Source of the DNA: Sphingomonas sp.
Lineage (GTDB): Bacteria > Pseudomonadota > Alphaproteobacteria > Sphingomonadales > Sphingomonadaceae
Direction: 5' to 3'
Length of the DNA: 64,000 nucleotides
NCBI GenBank assembly: GCA_025936675.1
Contig: JAICSX010000008.1
Span: 7,162-71,161 of the forward strand
A model generated the notes under the pieces. The model did not search any database, had not been told where the DNA came from, and saw nothing but the letters and a program-made list of their open reading frames with translations. Of the stretch, positions 9,612 to 18,326 are shown piece after piece. The first letter of the stretch is position 1; each line of letters begins with the position of its first letter. Made by a program: the position numbers and the translations under genes.

Positions 9612-9642
9612 AAAAAAAATGGGCGGGCCCGAAGGCCCGCCC
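9612..9642 (-). terminator. Rho-independent terminator of the outer-membrane protein gene
   Basis: Read on the minus strand, a 9-bp GC stem (GGGCGGGCC / GGCCCGCCC, loop of 4) is followed within two bases by eight T residues. It lies 28 bases after the stop of the gene at 9670-10461. Confidence 0.88.
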
Positions 9643-9669
9643 TGTACGTGTACGATTTGTCTGCTGCTC

Positions 9670-10461
9670 TTAGCCGCGCTCACCACGCTGCGCCGGAGGC
9701 GGCGGAGGAGGCGGCGGAGGCGGCGGTGCCGGGCAGGTATCCGTGGCCGGGATCACCGATCCATCCGGGCAGGTCTGAGTCGCAGGCGGCGGCGGAGGCG
9801 GCGGAGGAGGCGGCGGCGGAGGCGGCGGGGCCGCTTCTGCACGAGCGCCACCGACCAGGATGCCGACTCCGACGAGACCCGTCAGCGTGTGCGTGTGGTC
9901 ATTGTAGCGCGAGTAGCGTCCCTCAGCCTTCACGTAGAACATGTCGGTGAGGTTCTGCTCGAGGCCCGCGCCCCAGACCCAGCCGCTGTGGTTGCGGTGG
10001 TCGTAGTAATAGCCCGGAGTGGCAGCGCCGCCGATGCCGCCCGGTGCGCCGGCGACATAAGGCACGAACTCTTTACGCTGCTCGTTTCGGACGTAGCCGA
10101 GCTTGCCGTAGACAAGCGTGCCGGGCGCCACTTCGACACCCGCGCGAGCCGCAAGACCCCATTCCTGGAAGGTCTTGTGATTGGCGATACCGCCGCTCTG
10201 CGGCACGCCACGGTTGTCGGCCGGAGCCCACCAGAAGGTGCCCTCTGCGCCCAGCACGAAGCTGTCGGCGACATAGGCGTCGACGCCAGCCGCCGCGCCC
10301 CAGCCCCACTTGGATTTGTGGGCGCCTTCGGAGTGCCAGCTGCTGATGCCGGTGTCGGCTTCGACGCGGAAGCCCCTCAAGCTTTGGGCGTCGGCCTGGG
10401 TGGCCGGCAGCGCCATGATCAATGCGAGCGCCGAAACTACGCCGGTTTGCAATCGCCTCAT
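9670..10461 (-). CDS. Outer-membrane beta-barrel protein with polyproline C-terminal tail
   Basis: 263 residues. A signal peptide (about 1-26, ending ADAQS) is followed by an eight-stranded-barrel type domain of the OmpA/opacity family (alternating aromatic strands such as FVLGAEGTFWW and YGKLGYVRNEQ). The last 60 residues are two proline runs separated by a CPDG...TCPAP segment with two Cys, then AQRGERG. In related sphingomonad proteins (recalled, not searched) such proline/Cys linkers lead to an OmpA peptidoglycan-binding domain. Here the protein stops right after the linker, so that domain is missing. It stands alone, with its own promoter and terminator. It is not a TolC-type channel. 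Confidence 0.82.
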   Translation of the reverse strand: MRRLQTGVVSALALIMALPATQADAQSLRGFRVEADTGISSWHSEGAHKSKWGWGAAAGVDAYVADSFVLGAEGTFWWAPADNRGVPQSGGIANHKTFQEWGLAARAGVEVAPGTLVYGKLGYVRNEQRKEFVPYVAGAPGGIGGAATPGYYYDHRNHSGWVWGAGLEQNLTDMFYVKAEGRYSRYNDHTHTLTGLVGVGILVGGARAEAAPPPPPPPPPPPPPPPATQTCPDGSVIPATDTCPAPPPPPPPPPPPAQRGERG

Positions 10462-10484
10462 GAGTGTAACCCCTTTCTACTGAT

Positions 10485-10490
10485 ATTATA
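10485..10490 (-). promoter_or_regulatory. Putative -10 box for the outer-membrane protein gene
   Basis: On the minus strand a perfect TATAAT lies 23 bases before the start codon, followed by AAAGGGG as ribosome site. No convincing -35 box is seen 16-18 bases further upstream, so the promoter may be activator dependent or the match may be chance in this AT-rich spot. Confidence 0.4.
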
Positions 10491-11171
10491 ACTGTGACTG
10501 ACTTTGGACTTAGATTGTATGAACGATGACCGTGAAATCTCCGAAACTGATGTGGGTTCCAATACCAGCAAGCCGGCTTTTTCGAAAGCGAAACTGGCGC
10601 GACGATCAGGTTGTTTGGTCGCCAGCCCCGTTCTCCCTATCACTTCAGCGACTTAGCTGTGGCAAACGCCCGGTGTCCGCTACGCACGATCGCCGATCTG
10701 AGTTCCAAGGTGCCCCATGAAAATGTCAATCGGTGTTGCGGTGATGCAACATCGCGCAATGCTCATGAATACATCAATCCCGGTTCAAAGCAGAAGTAGC
10801 TGCAGTCGTAAGTGCTAGCATCACGTTGGCTCGGCTTAATCATCGGCGGGAATTTACGTGTTTCGAGCCCTCTAGTGCTGCAGGTACTACAAGCGAATAC
10901 GGAATGCTGTTTATTTTTCGTTTAATTAACTCAACTTCATGCGCATTTTCCTCATATTCGGCGGTTCAGTGAGCATTTTTTGACACGGCCCTGGCGCAAG
11001 CTGACTGGATAGCTCGTCAAATAGTGGTCATTTGATTGCGAATTAGCTGGACTGACGGAACGCCGCACGCGCTCTAGCCCGTCGAGCCATGCTGAGTGGC
11101 CGAATTGGGCGCTGACCATCGGCAGTTTGCGAGTATAGGATGGGCATGTCAGTGCGGTCAGGCTCAACAGG
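10491..11171. other. Long intergenic region with no gene seen
   Basis: About 680 bases between two divergent genes. It is richer in A/T than the neighbours, especially 10900-10985. I see no convincing coding frame, tRNA or strong hairpin. A TTGACA at 10980-10985 could be a -35 box for the rightward gene, but no good -10 follows at normal spacing. It may hold control sites for the start of the polysaccharide locus, or the remnant of a lost gene. Confidence 0.5.
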
Positions 11172-12845
11172 ATGAATGTTCGGGCTGTGCAGTTCACCAA
11201 GTCTTCAAAAAAGCGCCACTCGGACGAGCGTAAGCGCGCAATGCATCGTCTCTGGCTGACAGCGCTAGTGCATCGGGATGCGTGTCGGTCTGACTTCCTC
11301 GGTTACGTCCAAGCTGTGCTTTGGCGGCTTCGCGGCCTGAAGATTCGGTCGCGAAATCGGCTTTCTGCACTGATGGGACGCTCGCCTCGCGCCTATGACT
11401 TGTGGATTGCTCGGATTGAGCCGAAAGTCAGGGCGCAGCTGCTGAATGGCGTTGGTCCAGCTCAGCCCATGATCGTCCCGATCGTGTGCGCGAGCACTCG
11501 AAGTGATTCAATTGCTGATACTCTTCTGTCGCTGCGTGCCGCAGGTTTTGCAGCGCCTCCGTTGGTGCTCGCCTGCGAAGGGGGTGGCGCCCATAAGCAA
11601 ACACCCGAGCTCGCGGATGTGGTCAGTGCAGACGGAACCTGGCTGTGCGTCATTCCTGCAGGAGATCGGCTGGCTCCCGATTCGTTTGAGATCTACTCGG
11701 GGACCGCGGCAAGCTCGCCCCATTCGTGGGTGATTTATGCAGATGATGATCTTATCAGCGACGACCGACGTCATGCTCCGCATTTCAAATCGTCATGGAA
11801 CGCCGAGCTGTTCGAGCATCATGACTACATCAGCGGCTCCGCGGTCATTCGGGTCACACCAGACATGTTGGAGGCGCTGGACTCAGATTGCTGGCTCGAG
11901 CAGTTGACAAAGCGGGCAATCAGCCGTGCCGCGCCAGTGCATGTTCCTGCTGTCCTCCATCATCGGCGAGAGCGGCCGCAGCCAAGCGTCCCTGCGAAAC
12001 CGGTCGATCTGCTCCCGGAAGTGCAACCGATCGTCACTGTCATCGTGCCGACCAGAAATCGACTATCGTACCTTCGAACGTGCGTCGAAGGGATCGGGCG
12101 CACGCGGTATCCGCAGCTGGAGTTGATCGTCGCGGATAATGACAGCGACGAGCCCGACACGCTCCAGTTTCTGGCATCGATAGGCGAGTCCGGCGCGACA
12201 GTCTTGCGTATTGCGGGTCCTTTCAACTTCTCGGCGTTGAACAACGCGGCAGTAGAGCATGCCCGAGGCGACTACCTGTGCTTCCTCAACAATGATGTGG
12301 AGATCGTAGACGGCGATTGGCTCTCCTTGCTGGTGCGACAAGCAGTGCGAGCGGACGTCGGTGCCGTGGGTGCTCGCTTGCTCTATCCCGATGGCGCGCT
12401 TCAGCATGCGGGCGTCGTCACTGGTGTCGGTGGTGGTGCGGCGCACGCGCACCGGAATTTGCGCGACGAGGACGGCGGCTATTTTCTTCGCGACCGTCTC
12501 CCACAGCGCGTCAGTGCCGTGACGGCTGCCTGTCTCGTCGTGAGCAAGGAGAAATTCCTGGCTGTGGGCGGGTTCGACGAAGTCGATTTCCCGGTCGCTT
12601 TCAATGACGTCGACCTCTGCCTCAAGCTGAACGAGAAGGGCTGGCAGTCTTTCTATGAACCGCGCGCAATACTCATCCACCATGAGTCGAAATCCCGCGG
12701 AAGCGACAGCGCCAAGGAGAATCGTCAAAGGTTTGCAAGCGAGCTGGCGGCGCTGAAGCGCCATTGGCGGACTGACGAACTGCGCGATCCCTTCCACCAT
12801 CCGCATCTCAGTCCATTCTGCGAACAATTTCACATCGCGGTCTGA
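11172..12845 (+). CDS. Tandem-domain GT2 glycosyltransferase
   Basis: 557 residues. The first part (about 98-280) resembles a reduced GT-A domain with YADDD. The second (about 288-520) is a full GT2 domain: VTVIVPTRNR at the start, VADNDSDEP, a catalytic-metal segment FLNNDVEI, then ARLLYPDGALQHAG and FNDVDLCLK. These are hallmarks of rhamnosyl- and related transferases of the WbbL kind. It probably adds sugars to the capsule repeat in the cytoplasm. The start is uncertain: ATG 11172 gives a basic N-terminus, while ATG 11241 would remove 23 residues. It is followed 5 bases later by the next gene, so they are likely one transcript. Its C-terminal domain closely resembles that of the fusion protein at 20885-24394. 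Confidence 0.85.
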   Translation: MNVRAVQFTKSSKKRHSDERKRAMHRLWLTALVHRDACRSDFLGYVQAVLWRLRGLKIRSRNRLSALMGRSPRAYDLWIARIEPKVRAQLLNGVGPAQPMIVPIVCASTRSDSIADTLLSLRAAGFAAPPLVLACEGGGAHKQTPELADVVSADGTWLCVIPAGDRLAPDSFEIYSGTAASSPHSWVIYADDDLISDDRRHAPHFKSSWNAELFEHHDYISGSAVIRVTPDMLEALDSDCWLEQLTKRAISRAAPVHVPAVLHHRRERPQPSVPAKPVDLLPEVQPIVTVIVPTRNRLSYLRTCVEGIGRTRYPQLELIVADNDSDEPDTLQFLASIGESGATVLRIAGPFNFSALNNAAVEHARGDYLCFLNNDVEIVDGDWLSLLVRQAVRADVGAVGARLLYPDGALQHAGVVTGVGGGAAHAHRNLRDEDGGYFLRDRLPQRVSAVTAACLVVSKEKFLAVGGFDEVDFPVAFNDVDLCLKLNEKGWQSFYEPRAILIHHESKSRGSDSAKENRQRFASELAALKRHWRTDELRDPFHHPHLSPFCEQFHIAV

Positions 12846-12850
12846 CTCAC

Positions 12851-13621
12851 GTGCAGCGGTTGGAGCTTCCGACTGTCACCTTGTGCGCCGTGACCTCCGT
12901 GAATGTCACAGCCACCTTGGACGCTCTTCGGGCCAGCTCGGATCAGATTGATTTCGCGAAGTCCATTCTCTTTACCGACGCCGACATCCTGTCGGACCGA
13001 TCAGTGAATGTCGTTCAAATCGACCGGCTCTCGTCGTCGAGTGCCTATTCGGATTTTCTACTTCACGAACTCGTCGATCATATCGGAACGAGCCACTGCC
13101 TAATCGTGCAGTGGGACGGTTTCGTTGTTGATGCGGCGGCCTGGGATCCGCGCTTCTTAGACTTCGACTATATCGGCGCTCCGTGGCCGCAATTTCATGA
13201 TGGACGTACCGTCGGAAATGGTGGCTTTTCCCTTCGCAGCCGACGCTTGATGGAGGCGTGTCGCACTTCGGGGTTCCGCGCGGAACATCCCGAGGACATC
13301 GCAATCTGCCGGACTAATCGGAGGTTCCTCGAGCAGGAGCACGCTATTCGTTTCGCCGATGAGGCAACGGCGGAGAGGTTCGCTTATGAGCGAACCCTTC
13401 CAACGGGCGCGGCATTCGGGTTCCATGGTGTGTTCAACATGATCCCAGCGCTCGGGGCCGATCGCTTCTGGGACATTTACTCGCGCCTGGACGACAAACG
13501 CACAGCCTTCGTCGACTTCGGCCGGATCATGCGCCAACTCGGGGAAGGGCGTCAGTCGCTACGACGCCGTTTTCGATTTGCGATGGACTTTCTCGTCGCG
13601 CGCCTGACAGGCGGCGCCTAA
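12851..13621 (+). CDS. DUF5672-family protein, probable glycosyltransferase
   Basis: 256 residues from a GTG start, 5 bases after the preceding gene. The segment VQWDGFVVDAAAWDPRFLD followed by DYIGAPW and VGNGGFSLRS is the signature of DUF5672, a family seen in glycan gene clusters and thought to be GT-A-like. The WDG and NGGFSLRS motifs resemble sugar-donor pockets. No signal peptide or membrane helix is seen, so it acts in the cytoplasm. It ends 9 bases from the end of the convergent gene. Confidence 0.7.
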   Translation: MQRLELPTVTLCAVTSVNVTATLDALRASSDQIDFAKSILFTDADILSDRSVNVVQIDRLSSSSAYSDFLLHELVDHIGTSHCLIVQWDGFVVDAAAWDPRFLDFDYIGAPWPQFHDGRTVGNGGFSLRSRRLMEACRTSGFRAEHPEDIAICRTNRRFLEQEHAIRFADEATAERFAYERTLPTGAAFGFHGVFNMIPALGADRFWDIYSRLDDKRTAFVDFGRIMRQLGEGRQSLRRRFRFAMDFLVARLTGGA

Positions 13622-13630
13622 GGACAGACC

Positions 13631-14356
13631 CTAGGCGACTTGCCGGATCTCGGGCTCTTCGAGCGACGCAAGATACATGTCCCGTTCCGACAGCCACAAG
13701 TCCGCATAGTCGCAATCGCGCCAGGCCTCGAACCATGGTCCGCCGACCGTGTAATGGAGGACGCGCGGTGTCTTGGCCCCCACCGGATATTCACCGACGA
13801 GGAAATTCCAGTCGATTTCCAGGGCACCGATGTCGCGTTCATGACGCACCCACTCGAAACGATGGAGGAACGCCGGCGATTCGGCGTTCACCCGTGCGGG
13901 CGTGAGGGCGCGGACATCCGGATGGTCGCAGTTGAACAGCATGAAAGACGACCAGTTCTTGCGCGGGTACACCGCCTGTTCCTTACCATCCATCTTGATG
14001 CGATGCGTCGGAACGTAGTCGTGCTGGACGCAATAAACTGCCTTCGTTGGGTCGAGGTCGCGAAAGACGTGCCGGACGTCCGTCCGAAACAGGAAGTCGC
14101 AGTCGCAGAAGGCCACCCACCCCGATTGCGCGGCGAGGTAAGGAGTCAGGAATCGGGTCAGCGAGAACTCCGTCGACGCACGAGAGTCGAACGGCCGCGT
14201 ATAAAGGCCAAGCTCGCGCAACGGTTCTTGCCGGAGTGGAATGACGCTGACTGCATAGCCGGCATGCCGCAGGATGGAGTAGCGGCAGACCTCCCAGGCG
14301 ATGTGTTCCCGGCTATCATAGCCAACGAAAATCTTTGCAGTCCGTGTATCGCCCAT
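13631..14356 (-). CDS. GT8-like glycosyltransferase (GT-A fold)
   Basis: 241 residues. It begins AKIFVGYDSREHIAWEVCRYSI and has a DxD metal-binding motif in FCDCDFLF (about residue 84). Later come NWSSFMLFNCDHP and DWNFLVGEYP, typical of GT8-like enzymes that use nucleotide sugars. The C-terminal HYTVGGPWFEAW is also seen in that group. It is transcribed alone, opposite to both neighbours. The acceptor is unknown. Confidence 0.75.
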   Translation of the reverse strand: MGDTRTAKIFVGYDSREHIAWEVCRYSILRHAGYAVSVIPLRQEPLRELGLYTRPFDSRASTEFSLTRFLTPYLAAQSGWVAFCDCDFLFRTDVRHVFRDLDPTKAVYCVQHDYVPTHRIKMDGKEQAVYPRKNWSSFMLFNCDHPDVRALTPARVNAESPAFLHRFEWVRHERDIGALEIDWNFLVGEYPVGAKTPRVLHYTVGGPWFEAWRDCDYADLWLSERDMYLASLEEPEIRQVA

Positions 14357-14515
14357 CTAACGCCCCAACTACTCTCGCTTCCATGGATTCCGGATGCTCG
14401 CCCGCACACGCTTGCCCCGACAAACACGTATTGGCAAGTAATCAAACAAAGCACTCTATAGGAGCATCGACTATTGAAGAACTATTACGCTCCCATAACG
14501 CTCACCGGCAACTCG

Positions 14516-14532
14516 ATTTCATTAAATGAAAT
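14516..14532. promoter_or_regulatory. Perfect 17-base palindrome in divergent intergenic region
   Basis: ATTTCATT-A-AATGAAAT lies in an AT-rich patch between two divergent genes, 67 bases before the start at 14599. It could be an operator for a dimeric regulator. No regulator gene lies nearby. Confidence 0.3.
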
Positions 14533-14598
14533 ATTAATTTCAGCTTCGCGCCATGGGGTGTCCCTATCACCCGTCGCGCTGAACGACATTGCTGCAGA

Positions 14599-15672
14599 TT
14601 GGTAGCTGTGGAACGTTTCATCGCTTTTCACTTTGGCCTCGTTCAGGACGTCGCGGTTCTGCGCGACCTGGTGCTGCTTGCTGCGAGCTCATCCTCGCGC
14701 AACATCCACCTGCTGGTTTCAGCCAAGTTCGCGGATCTCGATGACGACGGGCGCTGGATGCGTGAAATCGAGCGGCTAGGTGCCGAGATTGGCGTTACGC
14801 CATTCGTCTATGAGAGTCCGTTTGATTGTCTGCGGCAGCTTGGGCCAGGCCGAGGCCTGATCATAGCGGGCAGCGAATCCGACTCGCGAGCGCACCGCGA
14901 TGCTCATGAGCTGTTGCGGGCCGTGCCTGGAAGAATGCGGACCGTTACTCTCCAGCACGGCTTTGAATGCGTGGGATTTCTCCATAACGCCCGGCATGAT
15001 GCGACCGCCGGGAGAGCAGTGCGCTTTGCTGCTGACATCGCCGTCGGCTGGTTCGAACTCGATCGCCTGTATTCGGTGAGCTCGACCGAGCGCGACAAAA
15101 TCTTCGTTGCTGGACCGCCCTCATTGATCAACCAGCCGGTTCGGCGATCCACTGCAGGATCAGAGCTCCCGGGACTGATCTGCGAAAATCTCCATTCGGT
15201 TCGCTTCGTGAACGGCCAGATGCGAGAGGCTTTCCTGGAAACTTTCCTCGAATTCGCAGAGCGCCTCAAAATGGTGGGTCAGAAGCTCGTCCTTCGGCCG
15301 CATCCGGCAGGCCGCTTCACGCAACGGAAGGGTGTGGCCCTTCCGGACAATGTGGAGGTGAGCCGCGATCCGCTGTACGACATGGACCTAACGTCGTTCC
15401 GCTACGTGATTTCGGCGCCATCCACCATTTTGTTCGATTTTGCCGTGGCTGGAGTTCCGGTCGCAACGTGGGTGGACTCCAGCGGCCTGGTCGACGCTCA
15501 CAATTTCGGTGGTCTTTCTAGGGTTGCGACTGTCGACGACTGGTGGCGCTTCCATTTGGCGGCGAGCTGGGAACGCGATCTCCTGGTTGAACAACAGGAC
15601 GAGTTCATTCGAAGCCTTGATCTCCCGGAGAACATCCGCGGCAGGTATGAGCAACTGCTGGAACTCGCCTGA
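14599..15672 (+). CDS. CDP-glycerol-transferase-like / polysaccharide GT-B family protein
   Basis: 357 residues. It contains [36 protein letters not shown] and ISAPSTILFDFAVAGVPVA. The last two match the RPHP and Ser/Thr-rich nucleotide-binding loops of CDP-glycerol glycerophosphotransferase-like GT-B enzymes. It is a clear paralogue of the N-terminal half of the protein at 32105-34318. The start is TTG at 14599 or GTG at 14608; neither has a strong ribosome site. It is cytoplasmic and probably transfers a sugar or polyol phosphate during capsule synthesis. Confidence 0.7.
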   Translation: MVAVERFIAFHFGLVQDVAVLRDLVLLAASSSSRNIHLLVSAKFADLDDDGRWMREIERLGAEIGVTPFVYESPFDCLRQLGPGRGLIIAGSESDSRAHRDAHELLRAVPGRMRTVTLQHGFECVGFLHNARHDATAGRAVRFAADIAVGWFELDRLYSVSSTERDKIFVAGPPSLINQPVRRSTAGSELPGLICENLHSVRFVNGQMREAFLETFLEFAERLKMVGQKLVLRPHPAGRFTQRKGVALPDNVEVSRDPLYDMDLTSFRYVISAPSTILFDFAVAGVPVATWVDSSGLVDAHNFGGLSRVATVDDWWRFHLAASWERDLLVEQQDEFIRSLDLPENIRGRYEQLLELA

Positions 15673-15709
15673 CACTTTTCGAGGCCTGTCGCTGAAGACT
15701 GAATTCACA

Positions 15710-17065
15710 ATGAAGCGCACGCTGTTGGTTTTCGCGACATTCGCGCTCGCCCTTGCCACACCGAGCAGCCAAACAAGCGCGAGCTTCCCTTCGGCTGCCG
15801 GCACGATCCAACCGGCCCGAAGTGCCGAGTTTGTCGAAGATCTCCGCGGGGTTCGAACCGGTAGGGTGAACCACGCGCAGCGTCTCCTCAACACGGCCGC
15901 CATCAACAAGGCACTTGCAATGGGAGCGGAGCTGCACCTCCGTCCACACAGTCGAATCGAGATTGCCAGTTCGCTGGTCCTACCGTCCGGCTCGGCCTTG
16001 ACCGGTTCGGGTTCAGGCGCGGACCGGCCCATCATCTTCATGCCCGCGTCGGAGTTCGACAATTCTGAGAATGGGGGAGGGCGCCGCTACGGTCCCGATG
16101 CCGTAGGTATAAACTTTTCGGGATCGACGGGTTCGACTCCGGATGCCCGTTCTGCAGGCGTTCGCCTCGAAAACTTCATCCTCGAGAGCGATCCTCGGAT
16201 GGGCCGCTATCTACGTGGGATCGTCGGTCTGAATGTCCGCGACTGTGCTATTCGCAACGTGGAGATCCGCGGCATTCCGACCGGCGTCGGGATTGCACTT
16301 GCTTCAGCGAAGCATTGCACCCTGTCGAATCTCTACGTTCACGATTTTGCCGATCAAACGAATTGGTCGACCTTACCGCAGATCACGGCGATCGAGATCG
16401 ACAATGATCTCGTTCATGGCATTGCGAGCTCGGGCATCGTCATCGACGGGTTCGACATCGAGCATATGCGTGTGAGCGGGCCGTTGCTGGCTCATTGGGG
16501 CTATCAAACCGATGGCATCAACATCGCGAACTTCGCCTCGCGCGTGGATATTTCAAACGGGAAGATCGTCGACACAGGGGAAGCAATCGACACATTCGGC
16601 AGTCGCGGGACGATCCGTAACGTCGATATCGCAGACAGCTATCAGTTCGGCCTCAAGTTCATCCACGGGGCGTCGGGCAATCGAGTTTCAGACGTTCGCA
16701 TTGTGAATTCCGGTCTCGCCGCAGTGACCTTCTCGGGATCGCTCTCGCCTCAGCACGATACAGCGGGCAACATTTTGTCGAACATCCGGATCATCGGCAT
16801 CGACCCTGCCGGAATCTTCAAGGATCATTCCACGGCGGGAATCTTGATCAATCACCCGCCGTCGATGCCCGGCAAGCCGCGGAACAACCGTGTCGAAGCA
16901 ACGATCATCGATCTCGGGCCCAACGGTCAGTACGGCTGGCTCGATACGTCGACCGGCTCGGGCAACGTCGGGTTGGATTTGACTATCCTAGGCGGAGCTC
17001 ATGAAGTGAAGCCGGTCTGGATCGCTCACTCTGGTGGCAAAGTCTCCCTGAGCACCCACAATTGA
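15710..17065 (+). CDS. Secreted right-handed beta-helix (pectate-lyase-like) protein
   Basis: 451 residues from ATG 15710, which gives a clean signal peptide (MKRTLLVFATFALALATPSS). Earlier in-frame starts would overlap the preceding gene by more than 200 bases. After an N-terminal cap the chain has repeating short strands (IRNVEIRGIPTGVGI, CTLSNLYVHDFADQ, IDGFDIEHMRVSG, RNVDIADSYQFGLKF) typical of pectin-lyase-like beta-helices. Members include polysaccharide lyases, hydrolases and epimerases. No catalytic triad can be assigned by eye. Inference: a periplasmic or extracellular enzyme that trims or modifies the polysaccharide made by this locus. Confidence 0.7.
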   Translation: MKRTLLVFATFALALATPSSQTSASFPSAAGTIQPARSAEFVEDLRGVRTGRVNHAQRLLNTAAINKALAMGAELHLRPHSRIEIASSLVLPSGSALTGSGSGADRPIIFMPASEFDNSENGGGRRYGPDAVGINFSGSTGSTPDARSAGVRLENFILESDPRMGRYLRGIVGLNVRDCAIRNVEIRGIPTGVGIALASAKHCTLSNLYVHDFADQTNWSTLPQITAIEIDNDLVHGIASSGIVIDGFDIEHMRVSGPLLAHWGYQTDGINIANFASRVDISNGKIVDTGEAIDTFGSRGTIRNVDIADSYQFGLKFIHGASGNRVSDVRIVNSGLAAVTFSGSLSPQHDTAGNILSNIRIIGIDPAGIFKDHSTAGILINHPPSMPGKPRNNRVEATIIDLGPNGQYGWLDTSTGSGNVGLDLTILGGAHEVKPVWIAHSGGKVSLSTHN

Positions 17066-17226
17066 TCGAGGAAGTGGCCGGTGTATCGGGCACCTGCAGT
17101 TGCGCGCTTGTTTAGAGGAAGCTTGCCACTTAGTGGTGCGGGACGACGAGCTTTTCGGTCTGCCGCACCGGGCATTTCGATCACTCGTGAAATCCCCAGC
17201 AGCGAAGGCCGACAGTGCAGCCATTG

Positions 17227-18321
17227 ATGAAATACCCGTTTGTCCGCCCGGAGATCCCCCCGGTCGATGAATGGAGGGACATTCTCGGCGTCGCGTACGA
17301 GAAGCGTTATTTCACCAACTTTGGCGAAGTCGAAACGGAACTCTCGTCGGCGCTTCGTGATCGGTTCGGCGGCGAGGGCGCTTCTGTCACCTTGGCGGCG
17401 AACGCAACCTGCGGATTGACCGCGGCGCTGATCGCCCATGGCGTCAAAGGTCACGTCGTCATTCCGAACTTCACCTTCCCGGCGACGCTCGACGCGGTTC
17501 TATCGGCGCGCTGCACGCCCATCCGTTGCGATATCGATCCGGATACGTGCGAAATGAGCGCGGCCGCGCTCGAACGGATTTGCCATTCATACCCGGTCGC
17601 CGCGGTCATGCCCGTTCGTGCCTATGGCCTCGTCAGGGACTTCTCGCCGCTGATCGAGGTCGCCCGCTCGCATGGCGCGCCGGTGATCATCGACGGCGCA
17701 GCCGCCCTTGGCGGCAGCCGAGTTGCGGTCGCCGAGGACGTGACGGAGGTGCTCTCGCTCCACGCGACCAAGTCGCTTGGCATTGGTGAAGGCGGCGCGA
17801 TCTTCGCTCATGAAAGCCGCCTCGACGCCATGCGAAGCGCGATCAACTTCGGGCTCAGGCGAGATCGGCGCTTCGATTTCGGCATCAACGGCAAGATGAG
17901 CGAGTTTCACGCCGCCATCGGGCTTGCTCAGCTGCCGCATGTCGAGAGGCTGATTGAGGGTCGACGGCGCATGGCCGGGTTCTACACGGACCTTCTTTCC
18001 GGACGCGACGACGTGACCTTGCCGTACAGTCCCGGCGCGACAGCGTGGTCGAACTACCCGATAATCCTTCGTCGCGGCACCGACACCGAAGCGTTTCAGG
18101 ATGCGTGTCACGCCCGAGGCCTGCAGGTCCGCCGCTATTACTGGCCGACGCTCGAGCAGGGGTTCACCGAGCCATTGATCAAAGGGGATTCGCTGGAGGT
18201 TTCGTCCGACATAGCCGCTCGCGCCGCCTGCCTCCCTCTCTATCCTTCTGTGACGAAGGATGAGGAAGCGGAGATTGCTGAGATACTCGAGACGTGCCTG
18301 GAACCTGCGAAGGTCAGTTGA
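17227..18321 (+). CDS. DegT/DnrJ/EryC1/StrS-family sugar aminotransferase
   Basis: 364 residues from ATG 17227 (a GTG at 17215 would add four). PLP fold type I: VTLAANATCGLTAALIAHG binds the cofactor phosphate, IIDGAAALGGS carries the ring-stacking Asp, and SLHATKSLGIGEGGAIF holds the Schiff-base Lys. The family usually converts keto sugars on nucleotides to amino sugars. The C-terminal part (RRYYWPTLEQ) fits the substrate-binding portion. It probably makes an amino sugar for the capsule. It is followed 5 bases later by the gene at 18327. Confidence 0.87.
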   Translation: MKYPFVRPEIPPVDEWRDILGVAYEKRYFTNFGEVETELSSALRDRFGGEGASVTLAANATCGLTAALIAHGVKGHVVIPNFTFPATLDAVLSARCTPIRCDIDPDTCEMSAAALERICHSYPVAAVMPVRAYGLVRDFSPLIEVARSHGAPVIIDGAAALGGSRVAVAEDVTEVLSLHATKSLGIGEGGAIFAHESRLDAMRSAINFGLRRDRRFDFGINGKMSEFHAAIGLAQLPHVERLIEGRRRMAGFYTDLLSGRDDVTLPYSPGATAWSNYPIILRRGTDTEAFQDACHARGLQVRRYYWPTLEQGFTEPLIKGDSLEVSSDIAARAACLPLYPSVTKDEEAEIAEILETCLEPAKVS

Positions 18322-18326
18322 GCAGC

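Noticed and set aside
9619..10491. Long plus-strand open frame with poly-Arg stretches
   Set aside because: It is the mirror of the proline codon runs of the outer-membrane protein gene on the other strand, which has a signal peptide, a barrel pattern and a terminator.
11057..11085. GGAAC-type box that might belong to an EcfG general-stress promoter
   Set aside because: The partner CGTT box is not at the required 16-17 base spacing.
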